A DNA stretch of 56,824 bases from Hyphomicrobiaceae bacterium. GTDB taxonomy: Bacteria; Pseudomonadota; Alphaproteobacteria; Rhizobiales; Hyphomicrobiaceae. The translations under genes were made by a program, and so were the position numbers. Location: the NCBI GenBank assembly GCA_025359185.1, contig JANYHF010000031.1, forward strand, positions 1 through 56,824, written 5' to 3'. Of the stretch, positions 43,897 to 52,049 are shown one piece after another (within the stretch, counting starts at the first letter, position 1; every line of letters starts with the position of its first letter). Under the pieces are notes generated by a model that was given only the letters and a program-made list of their open reading frames with translations, did not search any database and was not told where the DNA came from.

Positions 43897-45234
43897 ATGT
43901 TCACCCTCACCGCTGCCAAGCGCGCTCAGCATATCTCCGCCGCCGAAGCTGCCAGCCTGGTCACCTCCGGCATGTGGCTCGACTATGGCCTATGCATCGG
44001 CCAGCCCGACGTCTTCGACAAGGCGCTGGGCGCGCGCGCCCACGAGGTTCGCGGCGTGAAAATCCGCAGCTGCCTGTCCCTGCGCCCGCGCGCCTATCAT
44101 GAGCCCGATCCCAACGGCGAACACATCCTCTCCCTCAGCTGGCACTTTTCCGGCTACGACCGCCGCCAGCACGACGCTGGCCGCTGCAACTACATCCCGC
44201 TCAATCTCGGCGAATGGCCCGACCTGTACCGCCGCTTCATCGCTCCACCCGATATCGCCATCCTCAAATGCTGCCCCAAGGACGCGCATGGCTTCTACAA
44301 TTTCTCCGCTGCCGCCTCCTATCTGCGCGCGCTAGTGGAACGCGCCAAAATCGTCATTGTCGAGATCAACGAGGCGTTGCCCTATTGCCATGGCACCAAC
44401 AACGGCGTGCATGAGAGCGAGGTTGATTTCCTCATCGACGGTGACGGGCTGCCCCCTGTGGAACTCCCCAATCCCGCCGCGACCGATGTTGACCGCAAAA
44501 TCGCCAATCTGATCGCCGCCGAGGTCAGCGACGGCGCCTGCCTGCAAATCGGCATCGGCGGGATGCCGAACGCAGTCTGTGGCAGCCTGAAGGACGCCGG
44601 CCTCAAGGATCTCGGCGTCAGCACCGAAATGATGGTCGACGGGCTCATGGAGCTGACACAAGCGGGCATAGTGACAAATGCGCGAAAACAGTCGGACCCG
44701 GGCAAATCGGTCTACACGTTCGCGGCGGGCTCCCGGAAGTTGTACCAATTCATCGACTGCAACCCGTATTTGGCCATCCGCAGCGTCGATGAAACCAATC
44801 TGCCACATAATGTGGCCCGCAATCATCAGGTGGTTGCTGTCAACAGCACCGGACAGATGGACCTGCAAGGCCAGGCGGCCTCAGAATCGGCGGGCCACCG
44901 GCATTTTACGGGCACCGGCGGCCAGCTCCATTTCGTGCGCGGCGCCTACCAGTCGGAGGGCGGCAAGGCCTTCCTGTGCATGCCGTCCACCTACGACAAG
45001 GACAAAAGCGGCGTCCGCAAGAGCCGCGTCGTGCTCGATCTGCCGCCCGGCACGACGGTTACGACGCCGCGCACCGATGTCATGTACGTGGTCACCGAGT
45101 ACGGCATGGTCAACCTCAAAGGGAAATCGGTCGCCGAACGCGCGCAGGCCATGATCTCCATCGCCCATCCCGGCTTCCGCGAGGGCCTGGAGCGTGACGC
45201 CCGCGACAAAGGCCTGATCCCGCGCGGGTTCTGA
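43897..45234 (+). CDS. Acetyl-CoA hydrolase / CoA-transferase family protein
   Basis: A 445-residue member of the acetyl-CoA hydrolase/transferase (Cat/4-hydroxybutyrate CoA-transferase) family. The N-terminal half includes ILKCCPKDAHGFYNFS and IVIVEINEALPYCHGTNN; the C-terminal half has LQIGIGGMPNAVCGSL, GVSTEMMVDGLMELTQAG, and GTGGQLHFVRGAYQSEGGKA. The position that carries the catalytic Glu in relatives (NSAIEVDLTGQ type) reads NSTGQMDLQGQ, a Gln. Starts at 43879 and 43897 are both possible; each has a purine-rich site. It transfers CoA between short acids or hydrolyses acyl-CoA; substrate unknown. Confidence 0.85.
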   Translation: MFTLTAAKRAQHISAAEAASLVTSGMWLDYGLCIGQPDVFDKALGARAHEVRGVKIRSCLSLRPRAYHEPDPNGEHILSLSWHFSGYDRRQHDAGRCNYIPLNLGEWPDLYRRFIAPPDIAILKCCPKDAHGFYNFSAAASYLRALVERAKIVIVEINEALPYCHGTNNGVHESEVDFLIDGDGLPPVELPNPAATDVDRKIANLIAAEVSDGACLQIGIGGMPNAVCGSLKDAGLKDLGVSTEMMVDGLMELTQAGIVTNARKQSDPGKSVYTFAAGSRKLYQFIDCNPYLAIRSVDETNLPHNVARNHQVVAVNSTGQMDLQGQAASESAGHRHFTGTGGQLHFVRGAYQSEGGKAFLCMPSTYDKDKSGVRKSRVVLDLPPGTTVTTPRTDVMYVVTEYGMVNLKGKSVAERAQAMISIAHPGFREGLERDARDKGLIPRGF

Positions 45235-45829
45235 TCGACTGACAAGAGCACGAGCCTCGAAGACACGATTTGGTCATCAACGCTCCGTCGGACGGCGCGA
45301 TTACCGGCGGCAACGGCATCAAGTTCAAAGTCTGCCCGGCCAGCGTGAAAATTTGGAGGGCAAGCTTTTTGCAATGCCCCTTCCGGCCATCGACTCCGGG
45401 CCCATCGCTCCGCGTATGGCGCCGTAAAAACCCTACCGCATCAGTCGCTTACCTAACTCGGCGCGGCTGAGCCACCCCCGCACCACCCATTCGAACTCCC
45501 CTTCTACGCACTTTCACCACAAGTTAGCTCATCACCCAAAAGCGTCTGTGTCCGCGAATCGTTTCTGTGGCGCAATGGCCACTGCCCAGCGGAAAACCAG
45601 TGCGAAACGTTAACTCGGCATTTACTCGGGCCCCGATGGGAGGCTATTCAGGTTCCAGGTTGGGTGACAGGTCGAAGCCCCAGTTGCGCAGTAAGCCGCA
45701 GCTGACAGGCGGGCAGTCACGGTACCTGAGACTGGCGTTGAGTTTGGGTAAGTGACTGAAAACGTTGTGGTCCTAAGCGGGTGGTTCTGCTGGGATTTTA
45801 GAGTTGTAATGGTGAAGTGGAGAGTGATT
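45235..45829. other. 595-bp region upstream of the porin gene, no gene seen
   Basis: Several short open frames exist on both strands, but none has a plausible start site, known motif or consistent codon use. The last ~100 bp before the porin start becomes T/G-rich (GTTGAGTTTGGG, GATTTTAGAGTTGTAATGG) and should hold the porin promoter, but I cannot fix a -35/-10 pair with confidence. Confidence 0.5.
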
Positions 45830-47164
45830 ATGATTGGGGGACTTCTCAAAACAACCAGTGCGTTGGCGATTCTCGCTGCGGCTGGTTTGATCGTCGGTAG
45901 CGTCACGTTGGCCCCGAAGGCAGCTCGCGCTGCTGACCTCGGCGGCGATTGCTGCGCCGATCTCGAAGAGCGTGTTGCTGAACTCGAAGCAACCACCGCC
46001 CGCAAAGGCAACCGGAAGATGAGCCTGACGATCTCGGGCCGCGTCAATGCTAACATTCTTTATTGGAACGAGAATGGCGCGCCGCCGGTAAATACTGTTG
46101 CGAATGGTGCTTTTGACCACGCGAGCGACTTCTACTTCGGCAACAGTGCTGGTACCGAATCAAATTTTAAGCTGAACGGGTCGGGCAAAATCTCAAGTGA
46201 TGTCACTGCTGGTTTCTACATGGAGGTCCGCGTTGACCCCAGCGTCGGCGTCGCGCAGACCCAGAACTCTCATCAGCAAGGTCCTGGATTTTCGGGTCGG
46301 CAGCAATACGTGTATTTGAGTAGCAAGTCGTTGGGCGAATTGCGGCTTGGGCGTCTGACGGGTGCGTTTGATGACGCTCCGTACGGTAACTTTGGTGGCG
46401 GCACTATCGGTGGCCTTGGTACAACGCCTGGCGGCGGGTCGTTCAATCTGCGGTTTGCGAACGGCGCCTACAGCGGACAGACTTACGGCGGTGTCCTGGG
46501 TGAGATCTTCGACAACCAGGAAAATCGCATTAAGTACATCTCTCCAACTTTAGGTGGATTCACATTTAAGGCCGACGTTGGTGGTGACGATACAGCTGGC
46601 GCAAATCTTGGTTGGGCTCAGAAGTTCGGCACGGTGAATGTTGAGGCTATTGCAGCCTATAAGTCGTCAAAGCGTATCGATGGTGTCATTGATCAGGTAT
46701 TCTTCCCCAACCTTGACCCGCTGACAAATGTCGCAAATGACAACCTTCGCAGCGCTGCCATTTCGGCGTCTATCTGGGAGACGAACTCGGGGCTTTACTT
46801 GTCGGGTGAATACGCCAAGGGTTACTCGGCCATCACCGGGCGGAACGACACGACCAATTGGTTCGTTCAGGGCGGCTGGATGAAGAACGTCACTGGCGTG
46901 GGTGTTACGACGATTTATGCGTCGTATTTCAAAGCTCAAGACATGCTGACAAACGATACGTCGGCGCATTACTTCAACGTCGGCGTCGATCAGGAATTGA
47001 GTTCGGTTGCGAGCAACGTGTATCTGCACTATCAGCGCGATACGTTCGATGGCTGCACCAACGGTCCTGCGGCAAGTTGCACATTGTCGAATGGTGCCCT
47101 TGCAGTCGGAATTCCTTCACAGTCGCTTGACACCGTTACTGGCGGTATGGTTGTCCACTTCTAG
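45830..47164 (+). CDS. Alphaproteobacterial porin (Porin_2 family)
   Basis: A 444-residue outer-membrane beta-barrel porin. A signal peptide (KTTSALAILAAAGLIVGSVT, cleavage near AARA-AD) is followed by the family N-terminus ADLGGDCCADLEERVAELEA, a short coiled coil thought to lie at the periplasmic mouth, then barrel strands from KMSLTISGRVNANILYW to the end VTGGMVVHF, finishing in aromatic Phe as outer-membrane proteins do. ATG 45830 is chosen because GTGGAGAG lies at good distance and gives a proper signal peptide. A strong terminator at 47194-47219 follows. It is probably highly expressed and monocistronic. Confidence 0.93.
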   Translation: MIGGLLKTTSALAILAAAGLIVGSVTLAPKAARAADLGGDCCADLEERVAELEATTARKGNRKMSLTISGRVNANILYWNENGAPPVNTVANGAFDHASDFYFGNSAGTESNFKLNGSGKISSDVTAGFYMEVRVDPSVGVAQTQNSHQQGPGFSGRQQYVYLSSKSLGELRLGRLTGAFDDAPYGNFGGGTIGGLGTTPGGGSFNLRFANGAYSGQTYGGVLGEIFDNQENRIKYISPTLGGFTFKADVGGDDTAGANLGWAQKFGTVNVEAIAAYKSSKRIDGVIDQVFFPNLDPLTNVANDNLRSAAISASIWETNSGLYLSGEYAKGYSAITGRNDTTNWFVQGGWMKNVTGVGVTTIYASYFKAQDMLTNDTSAHYFNVGVDQELSSVASNVYLHYQRDTFDGCTNGPAASCTLSNGALAVGIPSQSLDTVTGGMVVHF

Positions 47165-47193
47165 TTCTGTTGGACAGTCACAAATCTAACAGA

Positions 47194-47219
47194 GGGGCGC
47201 CCGCAACGGCGCCCCTTTT
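47194..47219 (+). terminator. Intrinsic terminator of the porin gene
   Basis: GGGGCGCC (47194-47201), 6-base loop, GGCGCCCC (47208-47215) and TTTT (47216-47219), 30 bp after the porin stop: a canonical rho-independent terminator. Confidence 0.92.
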
Positions 47220-47228
47220 GCATGGAGC

Positions 47229-47304
47229 ACCCGGTGTCCGGCACCGCGCCGCAACAATCGCAATGTGGCGCGCTCATCGACCGGCGCGGTGCCTGACACC
47301 CAGT
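47229..47304 (+). repeat. 76-nt palindromic element, copy A (left of the TA cassette)
   Basis: The left arm (47229-47251, core GGTGTCCGGCACCGCGCC) is a near-inverse of the right arm (47281-47304). The whole 76-nt unit recurs in the same orientation at 48145-48220: right arms identical over 24 bases, left arms differ at two positions, loops of equal length and partly similar. It lies between the porin terminator and hicB. Confidence 0.8.
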
Positions 47305-47361
47305 CGTCCTCGCGCCCACAAAACCGCGGAACTGTGCTACGCTAGTCTTGGAGGAAGGCTC

Positions 47362-47580
47362 ATGGCCCAGGAATTCAACGTTGTCGTGGAGCGTGACGAG
47401 GACGGCATCTACGTCGCCAGCGTGCCGTCAATGCCCGGCTGTCACACGCAGGCTCACTCTCTGGATACCCTGATGGAGCGCATTCGCGAATCGATCGCGC
47501 TGCATCTTGAGACAAACGCGGGATCCGACGGCACTGGCTTGGAGTTCGTTGGCTTGCAACGGGTGAGTGTGCCTGCATGA
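47362..47580 (+). CDS. hicB: HicB-family antitoxin
   Basis: A 72-residue HicB-type antitoxin: FNVVVERDEDGIYVASVPSM followed by PGCHTQAHSLDTLMERIRES, the partial RNase-H-like fold of the family. It lacks a long C-terminal DNA-binding domain, so self-regulation may need another protein. Start ATG 47362 has GGAGGAAGG upstream. The gene precedes hicA, the reverse of the commonest order, and its stop overlaps the hicA start (ATGA), coupling their translation. Confidence 0.9.
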   Translation: MAQEFNVVVERDEDGIYVASVPSMPGCHTQAHSLDTLMERIRESIALHLETNAGSDGTGLEFVGLQRVSVPA

Positions 47581-47801
47581 GCCGTTTGCCGCGGCTGTCC
47601 GGCGCGGAAATCATTGCGCGGCTTTCTAAAGCCGGGTTCACTTTGATGCGTGTTCGCGGCAGTCATCATCGGCTGACGCACGCAGATGGCCGTTCGACAA
47701 CTGTACCGGTACACGGGGCCGAAAAAATTGGCCCTGGTCTCCTATCCAAAATCCTGAGGGATTGCGATATGACAAGGGAAATGTTTGAAGCGCTGAAGTG
47801 A
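47577..47801 (+). CDS. hicA: HicA-family mRNA interferase toxin
   Basis: A 74-residue HicA toxin with a dsRBD-like fold: LSGAEIIARLSKAGFTLMRV, the catalytic histidine region RGSHHRLTH (His30/31) and PVHGAEKIGPGLLSKILRD. HicA toxins cleave mRNA and are neutralised by HicB. All key positions look intact. A HigA-type gene starts 33 bp downstream. Confidence 0.92.
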   Translation: MSRLPRLSGAEIIARLSKAGFTLMRVRGSHHRLTHADGRSTTVPVHGAEKIGPGLLSKILRDCDMTREMFEALK

Positions 47802-47834
47802 TTTTTGCGCTCATTGACCCCGGAGACAACGCCC

Positions 47835-48140
47835 ATGACCGGCAAGCTAGCCCCCATCCCCCCCGGTGAAATCCTTCTGGAGGAATTCATGCGGCCACTC
47901 GCCATCAGCCAGAACAAGCTCGCCCGCGACCTCGATGTTCCCGTCGCCCGGATCAACGATATCGTTCACGCCAAGTGCGGCATCAGCGCCGATACGGCCT
48001 TGCGGCTCGCCGCCTATTTCGGCACGACGCCAGAATTTTGGCTGAACTTGCAGTCGCGTTATGACCTCAAGATCGCGGCACGGGCCGTCGGCGATCAGAT
48101 CACGAAAGCCGTGCGGCCGATCCGGACCGAGGCGGCGTAG
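47835..48140 (+). CDS. higA: HigA-family (XRE) addiction-module antitoxin
   Basis: A 101-residue HigA/VapI-type XRE regulator: PPGEILLEEFMRPLAISQNK, then the helix-turn-helix ARDLDVPVARINDIVHAKCG and TALRLAAYFGTTPEFWLNLQ. HigA normally follows a higB toxin gene; here the preceding gene is hicA, and no HigB is seen in the window. It may have been recruited as the DNA-binding repressor of the HicBA unit, or be an orphan. ATG 47835 has GGAGA nine bases upstream. Confidence 0.9.
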   Translation: MTGKLAPIPPGEILLEEFMRPLAISQNKLARDLDVPVARINDIVHAKCGISADTALRLAAYFGTTPEFWLNLQSRYDLKIAARAVGDQITKAVRPIRTEAA

Positions 48141-48144
48141 GAAT

Positions 48145-48220
48145 ACCCGGTGTCAGGCAACGCGCCGCTGCATTGCTGACGTGATGCTCCCATCTACCGG
48201 CGCGGTGCCTGACACCCAGT
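48145..48220 (+). repeat. 76-nt palindromic element, copy B (right of the TA cassette)
   Basis: Second copy of the element at 47229-47304, same orientation. It begins five bases after the higA stop and ends six bases before the pncB stop on the other strand, so it may also work as a two-way transcription stop. The right arm (48197-48220) is identical to that of copy A. Confidence 0.8.
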
Positions 48221-48226
48221 GCGCTC

Positions 48227-49519
48227 TCACACCGTCACCGGCAACGCCTTCTGCCGCTCGGTGTGAAACACCCGCTTGTATCGCGCAATTTCCGCGCTCG
48301 GCCCGGTCGCCTTCACCGGATTGTCCGACAGCTTCACCGCCGGATGCCCGTCGGCGGACCACACCTTGCACACCAGACTCATCGGGTCGGTGCCGCGTCC
48401 CGGTGCCAACCCGCGGAAATCGTTCGTCAAAAGCGTGCCCCAGCCAAAGCCCAGCCGCACCCGGCCATGGAACCGCTGATGCAGCGCCTCCATGCGCTCC
48501 ACATCCAGCCCGTCCGAGAAAATGATCAGTTTGTCCTTCGGCTCCTGGCCTCTTGCGGCCCACCAGGCAATCGCCTCCTCACCCTTTTCGAACGGATCGC
48601 CGCTGTCGATGCGCATCCCCGTCCACCGATCCACCCATTCGGGCGCGTGTTTCAGAAACTCGGTCGAACCGAACGTGTCGGCGAGGATAATCCGCAGATT
48701 GCCATCATAGTCCTGCTGCCAGTCGGCCAGCACCTTATAGGGCGCCTGTGTCATGCTTGCATCGTCGCCCGCAATCGCGGCGTAAACCATCGGCAACTCA
48801 TGCGCGTTGGTGCCGACCGCTTCGACTTCCCGCCGCATCGCAATCAGACAGTTCGACGTGCCGGAAAAGCCGTCGCCAAGCCCCTCCACCATCGCCTGAA
48901 CACACCAGTCCTGCCACAAAAACCCATGCCGCCGCCGCGTACCAAAGTCCGCAATACGCGTGCCCTCCAGCTTTTTCAGCCGCAGCACCTTGTCCCAGAT
49001 GCGCGTCATGGCGCGCGCGTAAAACACCTGCAATTCGAACTTGCCCATGCCCTTCAGCACCGCCCGCGAGCGCAACTCGCTGAGGATCGCCAGCGCCGGG
49101 ATCTCCCAGAACGTGGTCTCGATCCACGGCCCCTCAAACGTCAGCTTGATGTCGCCGCCGTCGCGTTCGAGGTGATAATCGGGAAACCGGAAGCCTTCGA
49201 GCCAGGTCAGGAAATCGGCCCCGAACATCTGCCGCTTGCCGTAAAAGCTGTTGCCGCGCAGCCAGGTCGATTCGCCACGGGACAGCCGCAGCCCGCGCAC
49301 GTGGTCGAGCTGCTCGCGCAGTTCCCCAAGGTCGATGACCTCAGCGAGCTTGATTTCTGTAGTCCGGTTCTTGATCGCGAACGTTACGGCAACATCTGAA
49401 TGGCGCCGGAAAATGGTCTGCGCCATCAAGAGCTTGTAGAAATCCGTATCGAGCACCGAGCGCACAATCGGGTCGATCTTCCAGGTATGATTGTAGACGC
49501 GGGTGGCGATGTCGAACAT
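48227..49519 (-). CDS. pncB: Nicotinate phosphoribosyltransferase
   Basis: A 430-residue type II phosphoribosyltransferase converting nicotinate and PRPP to nicotinate mononucleotide in NAD salvage. Segments: VLDTDFYKLLMAQTIFRRH, LAILSELRSR, FGTRRRHGFLWQDWCVQAM, FSGTSNCLIAMRREVEAVGT with the following HELPM, DTFGSTEFLK, RIDSGDPFEKGEEAI and SDGLDVERMEALH. The length is usual. The ribosome site before ATG 49519 is weak. It is divergent from the desaturase gene (154 bp). Confidence 0.95.
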   Translation of the reverse strand: MFDIATRVYNHTWKIDPIVRSVLDTDFYKLLMAQTIFRRHSDVAVTFAIKNRTTEIKLAEVIDLGELREQLDHVRGLRLSRGESTWLRGNSFYGKRQMFGADFLTWLEGFRFPDYHLERDGGDIKLTFEGPWIETTFWEIPALAILSELRSRAVLKGMGKFELQVFYARAMTRIWDKVLRLKKLEGTRIADFGTRRRHGFLWQDWCVQAMVEGLGDGFSGTSNCLIAMRREVEAVGTNAHELPMVYAAIAGDDASMTQAPYKVLADWQQDYDGNLRIILADTFGSTEFLKHAPEWVDRWTGMRIDSGDPFEKGEEAIAWWAARGQEPKDKLIIFSDGLDVERMEALHQRFHGRVRLGFGWGTLLTNDFRGLAPGRGTDPMSLVCKVWSADGHPAVKLSDNPVKATGPSAEIARYKRVFHTERQKALPVTV

Positions 49520-49673
49520 GGACGGGCTCTGTTGCGAAGGCGAAGTCAGCCTGGCACATTACCTCAAGGCTGCGTCAGGCAAAATGCCCCGGTAAAGCTG
49601 CCCGAAAATATGCGTGCCTCACCGTTCGACGGGTTATGGTCACGTCATGGGGGCCTGCCCAAGGGGATTCGTG

Positions 49674-50576
49674 ATGCCAAAATTCAAATTGGAAACGCTG
49701 GCCGGGTTCGTCCTGTGTCATAGCGTGGCGCTTTTGGCCTTTTTCCCCTGGTTCTTCAGCTGGACCGGCGTGTTTCTGCTCTTTCTTGGCATCCTGCTGA
49801 CCGGCGTCCTCGGCCTCAATGTCGGCTTCCACCGCCTGCTGACCCATCGCGGCTTCACTTGCCCGCTTTGGCTGGAGCACATGCTCGCCATCTTGGGCAC
49901 CTGCGCGCTTCAGCTATCGCCAGCCTATTGGGTCGCCATCCACCGCCGCCACCACCACTACGCCGACGAGGACAAGGATCCGCATTCGCCGCTGAAGGGC
50001 TTCCTCTGGGCGCACCTTGGCTGGGTGCTGGTGCGCAGTGGCGATATGAAGGCCAAGACGGTCATCGACCGGTACGCGCGCGACCTGATGCGCGACCCGC
50101 TCTATGCGTGGCTGGAGCGCAACTATATGTGGATCGTGTTGCCCTTCGCAGTCTGGGCCGTTGTGTTCGTGGCCGGCTATGGCGCCATCGCCCTTGGCGG
50201 CGGCAGCGCCCACGACGCGCTGCAATTTGCCTCAAGTCTCGTCGTCTGGGGCTGTGCCCTCCGCATCGTCGTCGTCTGGCACAACACTTGGGCCGTCAAT
50301 TCCATCGGCCATCTTTGGGGCTACCGCAACTACGACACGCCCGACGACAGCCGCAACAGTCTGCTGGTCGGCATCATCGCGGGCGGCGAAGGCTGGCACA
50401 ACAACCACCATGCCGATCCGAACTCGGCCAAGCACGGCCACCGCCCGGGCGAGTTTGATTTCTCCTGGGAAATGATCCGCCTGATGATGTGGCTCGGCCT
50501 CGCGACCAACGTGTCGCTACCAACACCCAATCTCGGATCGAAATTCAAAACCGTCGCGAAAACAGTCTCAACATGA
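49674..50576 (+). CDS. Acyl-CoA / fatty acid delta-9-type desaturase
   Basis: A 300-residue integral-membrane desaturase. Three histidine boxes bind the di-iron site: H53RLLTH58, H90RRHH94 and EGWHNNHH in the C-terminal third. Hydrophobic pairs near 10-50, 65-85 and 150-200 give four TM helices. It introduces a cis double bond into membrane acyl chains; position of the bond is assumed from family. ATG 49674 is chosen with GGGGA six bases before; starts at 49614 and 49647 are possible. Its stop overlaps the MFS gene start (ATGA). Confidence 0.92.
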   Translation: MPKFKLETLAGFVLCHSVALLAFFPWFFSWTGVFLLFLGILLTGVLGLNVGFHRLLTHRGFTCPLWLEHMLAILGTCALQLSPAYWVAIHRRHHHYADEDKDPHSPLKGFLWAHLGWVLVRSGDMKAKTVIDRYARDLMRDPLYAWLERNYMWIVLPFAVWAVVFVAGYGAIALGGGSAHDALQFASSLVVWGCALRIVVVWHNTWAVNSIGHLWGYRNYDTPDDSRNSLLVGIIAGGEGWHNNHHADPNSAKHGHRPGEFDFSWEMIRLMMWLGLATNVSLPTPNLGSKFKTVAKTVST

Positions 50577-52036
50577 ACGATATGCTGCCCGCCCCTGCTG
50601 TGTCCGATCGCGACCGCTTCCGTATCATCATCGGCGTCCTCATCGCCATGCTGCTGGCCGCGCTCGACCAGACCATTGTCGGCCCTGCTATCCCCACCAT
50701 CGGAGCGGCGCTGGGCGGTACTCATTATTTGTCCTGGATCGTCTCGGCCTACTTCCTCACGGCCACCGCCACCACACCACTCTACGGCAAGATTGCTGAC
50801 ATCTATGGCCGCCGGCTGACGTTGTTTTCGGCAATTGCAGTGTTCGTGCTGGGGTCGGTCATTTGCGCCTTGTCGCCGGCGATGGTTATGCTGATCATCG
50901 GCCGTGCCGTTCAGGGTCTGGGCGGTGGCGGCCTGATGGCTCTGGCGCAGATCGTGATCGCGGATCTGGTGCCGCCACGCGAACGGGGCAAATACGCGGT
51001 GTACATTTCGGCCACATGGGCCATCGCCAGCCTAGCCGGGCCGATCCTGGGCGGGCTGGTTACTCAGTATGCCCATTGGTCCGTCATCTTCTGGCTTAAC
51101 CTGCCACTGGCGGCGTTTGCGGTCATGATGACCAGCGAAACCTTGAAACGCCTGCCGTGGCAGAGGCGCAACCACACGCTGGACATGTTGGGTGCCGGCC
51201 TCGTCATGCTCGGCACAGGCTGCCTGTTGCTGGCGCTCGCACTTGGGCCGCAGACAGAAAATGGCTGGACGTCTCCCCTCGTGCTGGAGCTTATCGCGGC
51301 GGCCGTGGTGCTGGCCGGCATCCTGGCCTGGCACCTGCTGCGCACGCCCTCACCGCTCATTCCGCTCGATGTGCTCAGCAACCGGGTTGTGCTGACGGCG
51401 ACATTCAGCGTCTTTTTCGCTATGGCGGCGTTCATCGGATTGACTGTGTACATCCCATTGTTTCTGCAACTCGTCCTGGGGTTGGACGCCTCGCAATCGG
51501 GCCTGGCGCTGGTTGGCTACATGATAGGGACAGTCGTGGGGGCCAACTTTGCCGGGCAGACCATGGCCCGCATCCCGCGCTATAAGCGGCTGCCGCTGGC
51601 AGGCCTCGCCGTTGCCTGTGGGGCGATGATCTGGCTTGGACTGCGGGCGCCCGTGTTGACGCTGCTGGAAACAGAGCTGGTGCTGATCATTGCGGGCATT
51701 GGCTCGGGAATGCAGTTCCCAATCACAACTGTCTCGGTACAGAACGCCGTCGATCCGCGCGATATGGGGGTGGCGACGGGTGTTCTCGCCTTCCTGCGCT
51801 CGCTCGGCTCTTCGATCGGCGTTGCTGTGGTCGGGGCGGTCGGCAGTGGGGCTGGCATCGCCGCGGGGCTGGCAGGCGGTGGTGCCGCCTCCCCGCACAC
51901 TCCAGGCAGCGCTTTCACGACTGTGTTCTTTGCCGCCAGCATCAGCCTCGCTCTCGCCTTTGCCATGTTGACGCTGATGCCTGAGCTGCCACTGCGCGGC
52001 CGCACCGCCAGCGCACCCGTGGCGGCCGAGGCGTAG
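50573..52036 (+). CDS. MFS multidrug efflux transporter, DHA2 (EmrB/QacA) family
   Basis: A 487-residue drug:proton antiporter with about 14 hydrophobic segments. Motif D/C features include LIAMLLAALDQTIVGPAIPT in TM1, the loop GKIADIYGRRLTLF (motif A) and GRAVQGLGGGGLMALAQIVI. It lacks an obvious membrane-fusion partner in this window. Its ATG lies inside the desaturase stop region, so the two are translated together, an unusual pairing. It converges with pyc (14 bp between stops). Confidence 0.9.
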   Translation: MNDMLPAPAVSDRDRFRIIIGVLIAMLLAALDQTIVGPAIPTIGAALGGTHYLSWIVSAYFLTATATTPLYGKIADIYGRRLTLFSAIAVFVLGSVICALSPAMVMLIIGRAVQGLGGGGLMALAQIVIADLVPPRERGKYAVYISATWAIASLAGPILGGLVTQYAHWSVIFWLNLPLAAFAVMMTSETLKRLPWQRRNHTLDMLGAGLVMLGTGCLLLALALGPQTENGWTSPLVLELIAAAVVLAGILAWHLLRTPSPLIPLDVLSNRVVLTATFSVFFAMAAFIGLTVYIPLFLQLVLGLDASQSGLALVGYMIGTVVGANFAGQTMARIPRYKRLPLAGLAVACGAMIWLGLRAPVLTLLETELVLIIAGIGSGMQFPITTVSVQNAVDPRDMGVATGVLAFLRSLGSSIGVAVVGAVGSGAGIAAGLAGGGAASPHTPGSAFTTVFFAASISLALAFAMLTLMPELPLRGRTASAPVAAEA

Positions 52037-52049
52037 GCTCAGCGCCACC

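Noticed and set aside
45235-45829. A hidden gene or tRNA in the porin upstream region
   Set aside because: No T-loop-like sequence or cloverleaf was found and the small frames lack start signals.
45622-46056. A 144-codon minus-strand frame across the porin start
   Set aside because: It overlaps the porin signal peptide region and lacks any motif or start signal.
48263-49399. A 378-codon plus-strand frame opposite pncB
   Set aside because: pncB is complete with family motifs; the antisense translation is rich in Arg, His and Pro, typical of mirror frames.
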